In this document: positions 20,118-32,167 of the stretch, piece by piece
How positions within the stretch are numbered: the stretch's first letter is position 1
How the letters are laid out: the number at the start of each line of letters is the position of its first letter
Source of the DNA: Amanita rubescens
Taxonomy: Eukaryota; Basidiomycota; Agaricomycetes; Agaricales; Amanitaceae
DNA: 64,000 bases
Direction: 5' to 3'
Assembly (NCBI GenBank): GCA_015039365.1
Contig: WION01000065.1
Location: 62,001-126,000 of the forward strand
Position numbers and translations under genes: made by a program
The notes under the pieces: generated by a model
What the model was told of the DNA's origin: nothing
The model's database searches: none
The model's input: the letters and a program-made list of their open reading frames with translations, nothing else

Positions 20118-23100
20118 ATGCCACGCGCCCCCAAATTCAAGCCACGCAATGTACCGTGTCCCGTCCCCAATTGTAGAAAGCTTTGCGTGTCTTGGAAGGG
20201 TTTAAGTAACCACCTCAGGACCCATCCCGAGAAGCTACGAACTTCAGCATTACGAGGACCCTTGCACCGTAATATACCAAATCCCACCCCAAATAGAGTT
20301 AACTTTGTGGATCCCCGGGCCATTACGCCCGACTATGATTACGATGACGACGATGACGGTGCGCATCAGGACATTCAACCGGATGTCCGCGAGCCAGGTT
20401 CACCACCTCAGCCGGCTCCAAACACAGCAGAGAACTCTGAAAAAGTTCGTATTCACCCTATAATCAACGGTACGTCTGCCATATTAGTACATTTACATCT
20501 TCAATTTTATCACGCAATCAGGTCGTCCTTGTGACAATACTGGAGCATTTCTGCCAGACGGCGCTCCACCGCCCCCCTGGAATGATCCGTCTCCTACCGA
20601 CTATGCCCCGTATGAATCTAAAGAAGCTTTTGAACTTGCGGATTTGCTATTTCGACGAGCGAAGCTACCTCAAGATCAAATTGACCATTTAATGCAAATT
20701 TGGGCTCGTACCTTACCAAGGGACCAAGATCCACCTTTCGCCGGAGCTAGAGACTTATACGATACCATTGATTCTACAGAACATGGCGATATTCCATGGC
20801 AATCGTTCACGGTGTCATACAAGCCAAAAATCAATGAAGATTGTGACGCATCATGGAAACTGAAGACTTTCACGGTTTGGTTTCGGGATCCTCATCAAAT
20901 TCTCAAGTCGCAATTGGCCCGACGCGATTTTGCCGATGAAATGGACTTTGCTCCCAAGGAGGTCACTGACGGTAAAACCGGGGCTAGGCGCTATCAAGAT
21001 TTCATGTCTGGCCGGTGGGCATGGGTCCAAGGCGTAAGGACTTTCGGAATACCTCCATCGTGCTCATAAAGTTGAACTGACAAATTTTCTAGGATATTCT
21101 TGCACGAGATGTTCGTAATCACGGCGCAACATTCTGTCCGATTATCTTGGGCAGTGATAAGACTACTGTTTCAGTCGCAACTGGCCAAAACGAGTATTAT
21201 CCTCTTTATATATCAAACAGATTGATCCACAACAATGTGCGTCGTGCGCATCGAAACGGCGTTATCCTAATCGCGTTTCTCTCCATTCCAAAAAGTACGT
21301 GTCTCTCTGCTCATTAGTACTAGTACTTTCTCATTGTTGTACAGCTGACCGGGAGCATGAAGATAGCGAGGAATTTCGACGGTTTAGGCGGCAACTCTTT
21401 CACAGCTCAATCGCCCACATCCTTGGCTCACTCCGACCAAGTATGATGAAGCCAGAGGTTATACGCTATGGAGATGGCCACTTTCGACAAACGATCTTCG
21501 GACTAGGGCCATATATTGCTGATTACCCGGAACAGGTTCTTCTGGCATGCATCGTGCAAGGCTGGTGTCCAAAGTACGCATCTCAAGGGAGATTAATGTA
21601 AAAAAACTAACTGACATGCTACTAGATGTACAGCTAATGCGGACGATCTTGACGGAGTATCTGGGCGACGGACGCATGAGCTAACGGAGACGGCGATGTT
21701 GGCGTTTGATGAAAGAACATTGTGGTTTGATTATGGAGTCGTTGCTGGTGTCATGGTTCGTTCCTTTCATAAACCCTTATTTGGAATATCACTGATGCTA
21801 CTACAATCAGCCATTCACGTCTTATTTTCCCCGTGCGGACATACACGAAACAATTTCGCCGGACATTCTACATCAACTTGTCAAGGGGACATTCAAGGAT
21901 CACTTAGTGACTTGGATTGAAGCATATATCAAACAGAACCACCCAGGGCGAATGGCGAAAAAGATCCTGGCGGACATAGATAGGCGGTAAGTGTATCAAA
22001 CTTTATCTTTGACAGTTCAGTTCTCATCCGCCATTATAAACTCAGAATCGCGGCCGCACCCTCATTCCCTAATCTTCGCAGATTCCCAGAGGGGCGCGGA
22101 TACAAGCAATGGACTGGCGATGATTCGAAGGCGCTGATGAAGGTAACTAATACCCCATAACTGATGCTCAAGGCTGATGTAGTCCAAGGTAATCCTACCA
22201 GCCATTGTCGGCCACGTTCCAGAAAAAATGGTCAGAGCGATTAGCAGTTTCATTGAATTCTGCTATCTCGTTCGACGACATGTGTTGGATGACGATGACC
22301 TTAATAAACTTGACGGGTATCTGGCAGAATTTCACGAAGAGCGTGAGATCTTCATAGAGGAGGGCGTTCGGGACGATTTCTGTCTTCCTCGCCAACACGC
22401 ACTCACGCATTATCGTGACATGATTATCCAATTTGGAGCACCCAACGGGCTATGCTCGTCAATCACGGAATCAAGGCATAAAGACGCAGTAAAGGGCCCA
22501 TACAAGCGCTCCAGCAAATTCAACGCTCTCCAGCAGATGATTACCACAAACCAACGCCTAAGCAAGTTATCTGCAAGCGCTATCAACTTCGGCGCTCGTG
22601 GTATGCTCAACGGATCTATATGGGCAGGCCACGTTGATCCACCACCAAACCCGCACCCGGCCTCAATTGCTGACGACGATGATGGTGGAGGGATTGATGA
22701 TCGAAACATCATGAGTGAAGTGAAACTAGCAAAGGAACCGAGTACGTGTTGGTATTTCTACGGTATTCTTGTTCTCACCATCGAACATAGTCCACAACAT
22801 TCCTCGACTAGTGAGACTGTTAACCCAGGTGCTGCGCCTACCTTCGCTACCCGGCCTCATCTCCCGCTTTCTCTATGAGCAACTCAATCCTGGGCTCACC
22901 ATTCCAGTAGAAGAAATACCGCTATCCGAATGCCCAAGTTACACAGGCAAAGTTTTTATTTATCCATCGGCCGTTGCCACGTATCACGCGCCAAGTGACA
23001 TATCAGGCATAGGTGGAATGTTCCGTGAGCGGATACGGTCCGTCCCCTCTTGGCGCGGTGGTTCCCAGCGGCGGGACTGCGTTTTCATTACACAAGATGA

Positions 23101-23452
23101 AGATGTGCCGGGTTTCCGTGGACTGCTTATAGGACAGGTCCTCTCATTTCTCAAGTTGAAACACGAGGGAATCTCATACCCTGCAGCAATCATCTCCTGG
23201 TTTGAAACCATTGGCAATGCACCATGTCCACTAACGAATATGTGGAAAGTGCGTCGTGACTTGAATGCCCGAGGTCAGCGGCAACTTAAAATTGTTCATC
23301 TTGACACAATTATCTGTGCTGCTCACTTAATTGGCATCGCCGGCTCATCCTTTGTCCCTTACGAGCTTAACCACATGAATGCGTTGGATGCTTTTAAAAC
23401 ATACTATGTAAATAAGTTTATAGATTACCACGCGCATGAGATTGCGTTCTAG
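20118..23452 (+). CDS. Plavaka-type transposase (inner element)
   Basis: It starts with a C2H2 finger ([23 protein letters not shown]), followed by an acidic linker. The core has [22 protein letters not shown], then the conserved [21 protein letters not shown] (first catalytic Asp expected here). [24 protein letters not shown] residues with FKDHLVTWI follow (about 21,835-21,915), then the [22 protein letters not shown] and [15 protein letters not shown] helices. The end is [13 protein letters not shown]. About eight introns of about 50 nt interrupt it. I see no premature stop in the exon frames, so the copy may be intact. Confidence 0.82.
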
Positions 23453-23801
23453 TAATGCACAGTTTTGTCTTGCCACTAAATGTTTATCACCGTGCTCAGT
23501 GCACAGAACAAATATGCACAAAGAGATTGTAAAGAGAGGATAAATACATACAAAGAGAGTATAAGAGAGGCACTGGGAGTCGTGCTCACAGCTCAACAAG
23601 AAGATACAGTGGTCGTCTTGTCCCATGAATAATTGGTTACCATCTGTCTTTTGAAAAGTTACAAAGCAGCTCAAGAAAAGTAAAAGTAATCTAGTGTAAA
23701 GTAAAAGCAGCTGAAAGCTATGGCCCAGAAAGCAAAAGCTGCTGGAAGCAGTCATGTCAAAAGCTGAAGCAGCCAAAGACGTTTCTGGGATTTTCCTGAT
23801 G

Positions 23802-25567
23802 AACCAGATACATCTTCAAACAAAGCCGTTTCGATGATATCTGCAATGATAGGACTGAATCCTAGAAGATGGGAAATGTTCAACATGATCTGCGGGTCAA
23901 CTGGGAGAGATACCTTATAGTGAAAAGCATCGTCGCTGAGTAAAGCCGTTCGCAATTCTTTATTGTATGTTTTCGTGTCTTCAGCTTCTCCTTTCTTGAA
24001 CTTGTAGTATTCCTTAAAATGCGTGCGAGCAGCATCCTTCAGCATTCCCCGAGCCCAGCTCCCACGATCTGTAATCTAGACCACGTCAGCAAAGAAGTTT
24101 AGAGGAAATTAGCCATATACCAATCTGATCATACGGTGCGACAACTCGTAATGCACGTTTACCCTGTGACAGGCATTCTTCCAAACAGTCCAGGCCCACC
24201 TGATTTGTACCTTGTCATCTGGAAATGCGTCCGTGGTAAAAATAAGGCATGAGAATTCATGCATGGCATTGAGAAGCATCTTCTCGACACTTTCTTCATA
24301 GTCGGCTGCTTTGGGATTCTTCCCCGGCTTCTTTCCGTCACAAAAAGGGGCGAGGGGCAGCTGCTTGTTCTTGGAATGATGGCCTCGTTGTTGTCGTGAC
24401 AATGAGCGTTCAGGCGTCTGAATCGGCATGCTTGGGCTACGAGGAACTGATTGACCATCACCGGGTGAGCGCCCAGTGGCGGAGCCGCGAGAGGGTGATC
24501 GATGCATGCGGCCCCGTGAACGTGGCTGATTGGGTGTGCTTGGGCTACGACGTGTTGATTGACGCCCACGAGAATCCGTGTCAGCAGGCACGCTTGGGCT
24601 ACGATGCGTAGATCGACGCCCGTGGTTATGGGAATGAGTGCCATCAGGTGAGCTTGGGCTGCGACGTGCTGACTGATGCCCACGGCCATCATCGGGTGTG
24701 CTTGGGCTACGACGCATTGATCGACGGCCACGGTCGCGAGAATGTGTGTCAGCAGGCATGCTTGGGCTACGACGAATAGATCGACGCCCGTGGTTATGAG
24801 AATGAGTGCCGTCAGGTGAGTGTGCAGGCATGCTTGGGCTATGACGACGCCCACGGCCCTGATCGTCGTTACTACCATGACCTTCCTCGTCATCAAAGTT
24901 CAAGAGATCGTCGTCGACCTGGCTTTGCCTGGCAGGAGGAGGCGATGACTGTGTTTGACGAATGTTATTGACGTTTAAGTCTTGAAGTGGCTGCCGAGTA
25001 GAAGAGTGACTCCCCCTGTGAATGTGAGACATCGAAGCTTGGCTCATGGTAAACACTGCGTACGCTGGATCAGACATCACGTCTTTCTCTTGGAGAAGTC
25101 GGCGCTTCTTCGCTCGGGGCTTCCCAAGAGTTTGTACAACTCCTTTCGATGATATCTGGTCTTCAAGATCAATCTCCGACTCTTGAAGAGGTAAAAACAC
25201 GATCTAGTACTTACGACGGATGTAAAACCACCCCCAGGCATTCTACCTTGCCCTTGATCTTCCTCATCCTGACTCTCCGGATCATCGTCATTATCCGATT
25301 CTTCTGCTTGCTGACCTGATCAAGAGGTAATATAGATTGAGATTGTAAATGGATCAAGTATACATACGTTTTTTCAGAAGCCTTTTCTTCTTCCGTGCGA
25401 GATCCGCCTCCATACGAGCAATGCGATCGAACTCGTTGTTATCTGAAAAAATTGATTAACATCAGTTCAAGCGATATTCCGAAGATCACCTTACTGATTT
25501 CTTGCTGCGCACGAGAAATCTTTCGTATACGTTTTGATCCAGCATTAATGGCTTGTGAGCTACTCAT
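23802..25567 (-). pseudogene. DUF6532 gene, 5' part, with RS-type repeats
   Basis: The gene starts at ATG 25,567 (MSSSQAINAGSKRIRK), with short introns before an acidic exon (EESDNDDDPESQDEEDQ) and a long exon from about 25,190 to 24,109. That exon has eight or so RRSPSMP units separated by THSHNHGR or DSRGR linkers, an SR-rich low-complexity region. The DUF6532 domain follows (DYEESVEKMLLNAMHEFSCL, FPDDKVQIRWAW, CHRVNVHYELSHRMIRL, then MLKDAARTHFKEYYKF). The frame is cut at 23,802 by the inner transposon and continues at 16,821. It lies divergent to the transposase at 26,199. Confidence 0.75.
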
Positions 25568-26198
25568 TCTTCCTGTAGGGTGCAGTAAGAAGGGAGAGAA
25601 TGACGGTCAAACAAGTTTACTAAAAACGAGAGACGCGTTGATTTTGTAAGAAACGTGTCTTTCTGAACCCAAGTTAGCACGCTATGAGAGTCAGACGCTC
25701 ATGACTCAGTAAACCTACCAACAGAGGGAGGAAAGTGTATAATATTGGTGATTCTATACAAAATACGCGTGAAATGGGTCAGAAAATTTCCAAGAGATGT
25801 ATACAAACCAAAAGATGCTTGAGAAACGCGTACTTCTACACCAAAAAGGCAGTGAGCATGCTATGAGAGCCAGTCACTCAGTATACAGACCGGAGACGCG
25901 TTGGGAATAATAAAATCTACTCCAAACACGGTGAGATGAATGAGAAAATTTCAGAGAAACAGAAACAAACCAAGAATGTGTCCAGAGCTTAATGCAATAG
26001 ATATGTGAGTGTGGCGTGTTGAAGGACCAAAGCGACAAGTTGATATTCCTTGGAGCTTTACGAAGTTGAGCGCAGTTGCCCGTGGAGAGAGAAGTAGAGG
26101 TGTTTGCGAACCAAAACAAAATTTGAGACAAAGATCACGAGACAAGTTTTGCGCACGGACTCACCCCAGCTCGCCAACAACCCCTTATACTGATAACA

Positions 26199-29100
26199 AT
26201 GGAAATGAAGAAGCTGTACCGCTGCCATTACTGTGGCCGGCATTTTCCAAGCCGGCAGGGTCAAAGATCTCACGTTGCGCAAGCTGCAAAGTGCAAAGAT
26301 AAACATGCGGCCGCGATTGCAAGGACTCTAGGCAGTCCAGAATACGATAGCGAGATTGATAAGGCATCAGAAAATGATAGCGAGGTCGATAAGGCATCAG
26401 AAGATGTTCCGGAGACAACGCAGACTGACGATGTCTGGCCGATGCTCCCAAGTCCGGGGCAGGGACTACATAACCCTAATGCAATGGATCCTGTGAACAC
26501 CCATGAACTAGATGCAGATGTAGAACCGGCTGCAAAACGAGCTAAGCCGGATAATGGCAATGGTCATCATTGCCCAGGTGGACAGCAACCGCGGTGGATT
26601 GAAATGTATCCTGGACATGCGGGAACCAAGATCAAAAGGTCTGCGACAAACTTTGACAAGTACAGGGCTCACGAAGAAGAGAATGGAGTCTCTGAGTCGA
26701 AGTGGGGCCCGTTTGCTTCAGGAGCAGATTGGGAGCTTGGCAAGTGGATTATCGAGTCCGGTGCTTCGCATTCTTTGATAGACAAGCTCCTTGAACTTCC
26801 AACAGTGAGTTCAGGTCGTGACGGTCAAACAATAAAGCTCACCGAGTCTTGCTTTATTAAGATTCAAAGAAGCCCCTGCCGCCCTTCTTTCCACAACGTG
26901 AGATCACTACTCCAGCTTATCGATAATTTGCCTAGGGGTCCTGCATGGTCATGTGAAATCATGACTGTTCAAGGCGACGAGGTCGGTGATGACGGAAACG
27001 CTCGTGTCGAGCATCTAGAGTTATGGAAGCGCAACCCTGTTGATTGCATCAAAGAGTTACTTGGTAATCCCACGTTCAAAGAAAATATAACATACAAACC
27101 TTATAGAGTGTACGAGAGTTCAGAAGGAGAAAATCGTTGCTGGGATGAGATGGCGACGGGTAATTGGTGGTGGGACCTGCAGGTAGATGTTCATCATTTT
27201 TATATAGAGGAATGTTTTGAAGTGACTTGCTGGATAGGACGACGAAGACATACCTGAGGGAGCGACAATAGTTCCCGTGATTTTGGCAACCGACAAGACG
27301 CAGCTCACCACGTTCAGCGGAGACAAGCAGGCATGGCCTGTTTACCTTACAATTGGCAACATAGATAAGAAACTACGCCGTCGCCCATCTTCTCGTGCCA
27401 CCCTACTTGTAGGTTATCTTCCCGTGAGCAAGCTGGACTGCATGTCCGAAAAGAGCCGGTCGCTGGTAGGGTACCAGCTCTTCCATGATTGCATGGCCTC
27501 CATCCTCAAACCGCTCAAGACTGCAGGGCGAAACGGCGTAGAAATGGCATGTGCGGATGGTTGGGTTCGCCATGTCTATCCTATTTTGGCTTCCTACATC
27601 GCCGACTTCCCAGAACAGTGCCTCGTTGCATGCTGTATGGAGAGCCGCTGTCCACGATGCCTTGTCGAAGCCAAGAAACTGGGTCTGCCAACTTGGTCGC
27701 TTCCTCGAGACCTTGCATCGACTGTGGATACGTTGGCGAAACAGGCGGCAGGGCTAGCACCAGCGAAGTTCATCAGCGAAGGGATACGGAGCGTGAACCC
27801 ATTTTGGAAGGACTTACCGCATGCAAACACCTCCAACTGTTTCACACCCGATATTCACCATCAGCTGCACAAGGGAGTGTTCAAAGACCATCTTGTGAAT
27901 TGGGCAACAAGGGCCATGAATGGGACAGCAAAAGAGCTGGATCAGCGGTTCCGGACTATGCCGAAGCATCAAACGCTTCGGCATTTCAACAAGGGGATTT
28001 TGACTATATCCCAGTGGACGGGAAACGAGTATAAAAACATGGAGAAGGTGTTTGTAGGGGTAGTCTCTGGAGCGGCAGATGAACGAGTTGTCCGAGTTGC
28101 TCGTGCTATTGTTGATTTCATTTCGTATGCTCGCCTCGAGTCACATAACGAGAAAACGCTACAGGAAATGGACAAAGCATGGTCAGCTTTTCACGAAAAC
28201 AAAGAAGTATTCAAGGAGCTTGGTATTCGAACTGAATTCAACATACCTAAAGTACATTCGATGATCCACTATATTTCGTCAATTCAATCCCACGGAACAC
28301 TAGATGGTTATAACACTGAATCTCCCGAGCGCCTCCATATCGAATTCGCAAAGTTGGCATACAGAGCGTCGAATAAACGTGATTACACAGTACAGATGGC
28401 ACGATGGTTGGATAGGCACGATGCGATCCTTCGTTTTGATGCCTATTTGACGTGGCTGGGTTCGATGAGTGCCGATAAAGTTCCAGTTGTGGGTGGAGCC
28501 ACAAACGAGTCGAATAATGATGCAGGGCCAACCCCGATGGCAGTGGATAGTATCAAAGAGAAGGCGAGCCAGCTGCCATATGACGTGGCGCGTAAACCGG
28601 GCTACGGCTATAGAACGGCGAATGACCTTATAGCCATATTTGGTGCCAAAGACTTCGTCTGGCAGCTGGAAACCTTCCTCGCAGCTCACTCACTACCGAT
28701 CCCTCGCTCGTACAACAAACTCACCTTTCCTGTTTTCAAGCAGTTCTCGATGTTTCTGCCCGAGATTCAGCAAGTCAGTGATCTTTCCAATCGGAAGGAC
28801 ACCGTACGTGTTATTCTCCCGCAGCCAGCTTCAGGACGACACAAGGCGATTGAGGGCCTCTTCAGCACGGTGTTAGCAACTGAACGACTGGATATTTGGG
28901 CATTTGGGAACTTAAAATGTCCATTGAAAGGTATTTATTCTCATAGTACAACCGGTTTTTGTCTTTGATCACCTCTGCTTCTAGATGTCTTGGTAGCGGA
29001 AGTTCGTGCTATATTCCAGCTGCCAGTAGAATTCCAGAGTCAGTACAAGGGGACGCTAGCTTACGTCGAGTGGTTTACTCCCCTGCGCTCATTCTCGAAA

Positions 29101-29340
29101 AATGCAGGAATGTACCAAATTCGACGATCAACCCATATGCGACGCCCTCGAGCTGCCATCATACCTATTCAGCAAATAATTCGGACTTGTCACTTAATTC
29201 CCAAGTTTGGTAACCATATCCCTGACGGCTGGACTTCAGAAAACGCACTCAAACAAGCTGATATGTTCTATGTGAATCCCGACCTTCGCATCCATGATTT
29301 TCTGCTCTTTCGTCATTACGATCGTCTATCGAACCTCTAA
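26199..29340 (+). CDS. Plavaka-type transposase (outer element)
   Basis: An N-terminal C2H2 finger (CHYCGRHFPSRQGQRSH) is followed by an acidic linker. The Plavaka core has WGPFASGADWELGKWI, then VPVILATDKTQLTTFSGDKQ (first catalytic Asp expected), WPVYLTIGNIDKKLRRRPS, GVFKDHLVNW, TGNEYKNMEKVF and FNIPKVHSMIHYISSI. The C-terminal part holds a YVEWFTPLRSF domain. Introns lie at 27,181-27,235 and about 28,931-28,984. No stop interrupts the spliced frame, so this transposase could still work even though its DUF6532 partner gene is broken. Confidence 0.85.
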
Positions 29341-29617
29341 GTTATTCTACAGTTAATACCATCTTCATAGCGTCAGTACGTATGAGAGTAGACTGTAGGA
29401 GCGGTAGACTGTCCTCTGGTAAATACAAATAGATCATTAAGACCCTGACCATCCACAAAACTATTGAAAACAATATAGATTTGTAATGGCTACATAGCCT
29501 CAGTTATTCTACGCAATCTATGCAAGCTACATAAGGTTTACCGGAAATATAAAAACTACATAATTCAGTTATGGCTATTGAAAACTATGTAATTACATTA
29601 AAACTATGGTAGAAATT
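29341..29617. other. Right subterminal region of the outer Plavaka element
   Basis: Non-coding. ACTACATA, CTATGTAA and CTATGGTAG words recur in both orientations and match those next to the left terminus at about 16,060-16,220. They are probable transposase-binding sites. Confidence 0.55.
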
Positions 29618-29630
29618 GTGATTCCTGATG

Positions 29631-31080
29631 GGAAACTACACTCGTAAAGCTCTTCCCTGTCCTATATATGCCACGGGCAACTGCACACTTGATTTCAAAC
29701 GGCAGATTAATCCGACAAGGATTGACTTGTAAACAAGATGAAAAGATGGTAGTCTTTTCCTTTACAGACTCGGGTAGAACGTGTATCGAAGGACATTATC
29801 TTATGCCCGATGATACATTAGTTTACGCTCGAGGTAGGATTATTATAATGAATCCTACACTGGTTTCTGGTCCTGGCTTGGCCAACAGGAATTCTAAATT
29901 AATTCTTGGAAGACCGACAAAGAAACCAAACGCAGAGTCTATAGAAAAATTATTAGACTACGAGACCTGGCATAAACGTTTTGGTCATCCATCTAACGAA
30001 GTCTTCTCGAAGATACCGTTAAATGTCAATGGATGGAAAGAAGTTACACTTCCAGAAGGAAAACTACGTTGTGAAGGTTGTCTAAAAGGCAAAATGAAGG
30101 CAAAACCTTACAAACTGTCTTCAAAGAGAGCTACTCGTCCCTTTGAGTTACTCCATATGGATCTCATGACCGTACCGGCCATATCTTACCACAAATACAA
30201 ATATATTGGTGTTATCGTTGACGATTTCACCTCATATACGTGGATTGGTTTATTAAAAACCAAAGATCAAACTCTAGAATATTTTACCGGATGGTATAAT
30301 GAGTTTGTAGATCCTAAACAACCTATTTCTCACCTCCGTTCTGATCGAGGGGGGGAATTTGTAAATAAAGCCTTTGAAGAATTCCTTAAATCTAAAGGAA
30401 TTAAACATCAACAGACAGCTCCTTACACCCCACAACAAAATGGTCGCGTTGAACGCATGAATCAGACTTTGTCAGACAAAGCTGAGGCTATGCGATTAGA
30501 CGCAGGATGTCCGAAATCTTGGTGGGAGTTCTCATTCAGAACGGCTGTGCATGTGTACAACCGCACTCCCCTAAAACGGACTAAATGGAAGACCCCTCTG
30601 GAAAATCTTCTTAATAAAAAACCAGACGTATCATACTTTCGAGTATTTGGATGTGAAGCCTGGGTATTTATCCCTGATCAACGGAGACCGGATAAGCTGT
30701 CCGAGAAATCCGTTTTATGCACTTTTGTAGGATATGAATCAGGAACCAAAGGCTATATGTAGGTTCATGACTGTCGACAAACACACTGGTCATATCCTCC
30801 CAGGCTACATTCTTTGAAAACAGGTTTCCGCGTAAAGGAAAGACTGCAGATATAATTACTGAAGATCTTGGTCCGATCTGGGAGGCGATTCCTCAAGAGG
30901 AACCTAACCGCCCTCCACAAAATTTGGATTTAGATAACTTACTCCCTGAGGACCTGTAGACGCTCTCCAAGCCGTAGACGCTCACCAAGTTTGGATCGAA
31001 GGGGTGCATCTCCTGATCGACAGCAGTCAGACCCTTCTGATGATTCAAACGATGATGATGACGGTGATGAATTTGCCGAT
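29631..31080 (+). pseudogene. Copia pre-integrase and integrase
   Basis: The frame resumes after the Plavaka insertion. The pre-integrase zinc motif WHKRFGHPS...CEGCLKGK is followed by the integrase core with HMDLMTV, SDRGGEF and NGRVERMNQT (the D, D and E residues), and by FRVFGCEAWVFIP and FVGYESGTKGY. A TAG at 30,760 and a frameshift interrupt the linker after this, and another TAG follows near 30,957. The following serine/arginine and aspartate-rich linker (DDDDGDEFAD) is split at 31,080 by a hAT MITE. Confidence 0.85.
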
Positions 31081-32167
31081 TAGTGTTTCCATTTCCAGTC
31101 TCTCAGGACCAAAAAAGACCGGAACTGGACTGGACCAGGACCGATTTGGACCGGACTGCAGTCTCAGGTCTTAGGAGGTCCAAGGGCAGTCCAGTTCCGG
31201 TCTTTTTAAATTTTTAAAATCAAAAAAACCGCAAAAGACCGGTCTAGACCGGTCCTAGACCGCTAATTGTCACATGTGACCAACACAGTCATGTTCTCCT
31301 ATATTTTAGCTTTTTTTTGAGTATTGAAACATCAAAAACGGTTGAGATTTGAGTTCACAGTAGTAAAGTTTGTCTAAAGTTATATATAACATGTGAATTT
31401 TGAAAACATCTGTTGTTGCAACACTCCAGGTAAGGTATTCTGAAATTAACTAATCTAGGTATGCTCTAGTACATCCAATGGAACATAATTGAACAGTGGG
31501 AGGGTGAGGGTCAGCAACACTGGGCTTCATTCTCTCTTTGGTGATCTCTTTGGCAATCTCTTTGGCAATGTTTGGCAGTCTCCTGGCATCATTAAAAATG
31601 GTTTAATGTGGCTTATCTGGAGTGCAACTGGGTGTGAGATGATGTGAGGGGGTGGAGTGGGGTCTAATGGGACAAGCTGAGCAGTGGGAGGGTGAGGGTC
31701 AGCAACACTGGGCTTCATTCTCTCTTTGGTGATCTCTTTGGCAATCTCTTTGGCAATGTTTGGCAGTCTCCTGGCATCATCAAAAATGGTTTTATGTGTC
31801 TCATCTGAGTGCAGCTGGGTGTGAGAGGGTGTGAGAGGGTGAGGGTTAGGAACATATTGATATTTATGAAGTTTTGTAGTTTTAAATTGTTGTATGGGAG
31901 ACATAGGGACATAGAAACTAATGTAAGGATTAGTCTAGACCAGTCCAAGGCCAGTCCAGACCAGTCCAGACCAGTCCAAGACCGGTCCAGACCAGGACCA
32001 GTCCAGGACCGGTCTTAACCGGTCTTTTTTTTAAATTAAGACCGGTCTTGCGGTCTTAAGCGGTCCGGTTCCGGTCTTTTCGATATCAGGGACACCGTGA
32101 GACCGGTCCGGTTTCGGTCTTTCCAAAAAAGGAAAAAAACCGGACCGGACCGGACCTTGAATCACTA
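31081..32167. mobile_element. hAT MITE inside Copia
   Basis: The 8 bp duplication TTGCCGAT lies at 31,073-31,080 and 32,168-32,175. Termini read inward are TAGTGTTTCC and TAGTGATTCAAGGTCCGG; the latter is close to the end of the hAT at 7997. GGACCGGTC-type repeats fill both subterminal regions (31,100-31,260 and 31,925-32,155). Taking out the element and one duplication rejoins the Copia frame between GDEFAD and RRRDFLDD. No transposase is encoded. Confidence 0.9.
31493..31860. repeat. Tandem duplication of about 188 bp inside the MITE
   Basis: The block starting CAGTGGGAGGGTGAGGGTCA at 31,495 recurs at 31,682, with near identity over about 110 bp. The following segment starting AGTGCAACTGGGTGTGAGA (about 31,620) recurs at about 31,810. 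The period is about 188 bp over nearly two copies. Confidence 0.8.

Larger units (their letters stand above)
16822..23801 (+). mobile_element. Inner Plavaka-type transposon
   Basis: Perfect 17 bp inverted termini CATCAGGAAAATCCCAG (16,822-16,838 and inverted at 23,785-23,801) are flanked by the 2 bp duplication AA (16,820-16,821 and 23,802-23,803). Removing it restores the DUF6532 reading frame of the outer element. It is 6,980 bp long with a plus-strand transposase and a divergent minus-strand gene. Subterminal AGCTGCTTT / AAAGCAGC words are dense at both ends (16,840-17,000 and 23,650-23,785). It shares CATCAGGAA with the outer element, so both belong to one lineage. Confidence 0.9.
16044..29630 (+). 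mobile_element. Outer Plavaka-type (CACTA-like) DNA transposon
   Basis: The termini are perfect 13 bp inverted repeats CATCAGGAATCAC, flanked by the 2 bp duplication GG (16,042-16,043 and 29,631-29,632). Removing the element and one GG rejoins the Copia frame without a break. It carries a plus-strand transposase (26,199-29,340) and a divergent minus-strand DUF6532 gene that is itself split by a second Plavaka element at 16,822-23,801. Without the inner element it is 6.6 kb. Subterminal CTATGTAG / CTATGGTAG words recur at both ends. Confidence 0.88.

Noticed and set aside
24396..24896. Open frames in other frames of the RS-repeat region
   Set aside because: The repeat keeps several frames open. 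Only the RRSPSMP frame leads into the DUF6532 domain and a plausible start.
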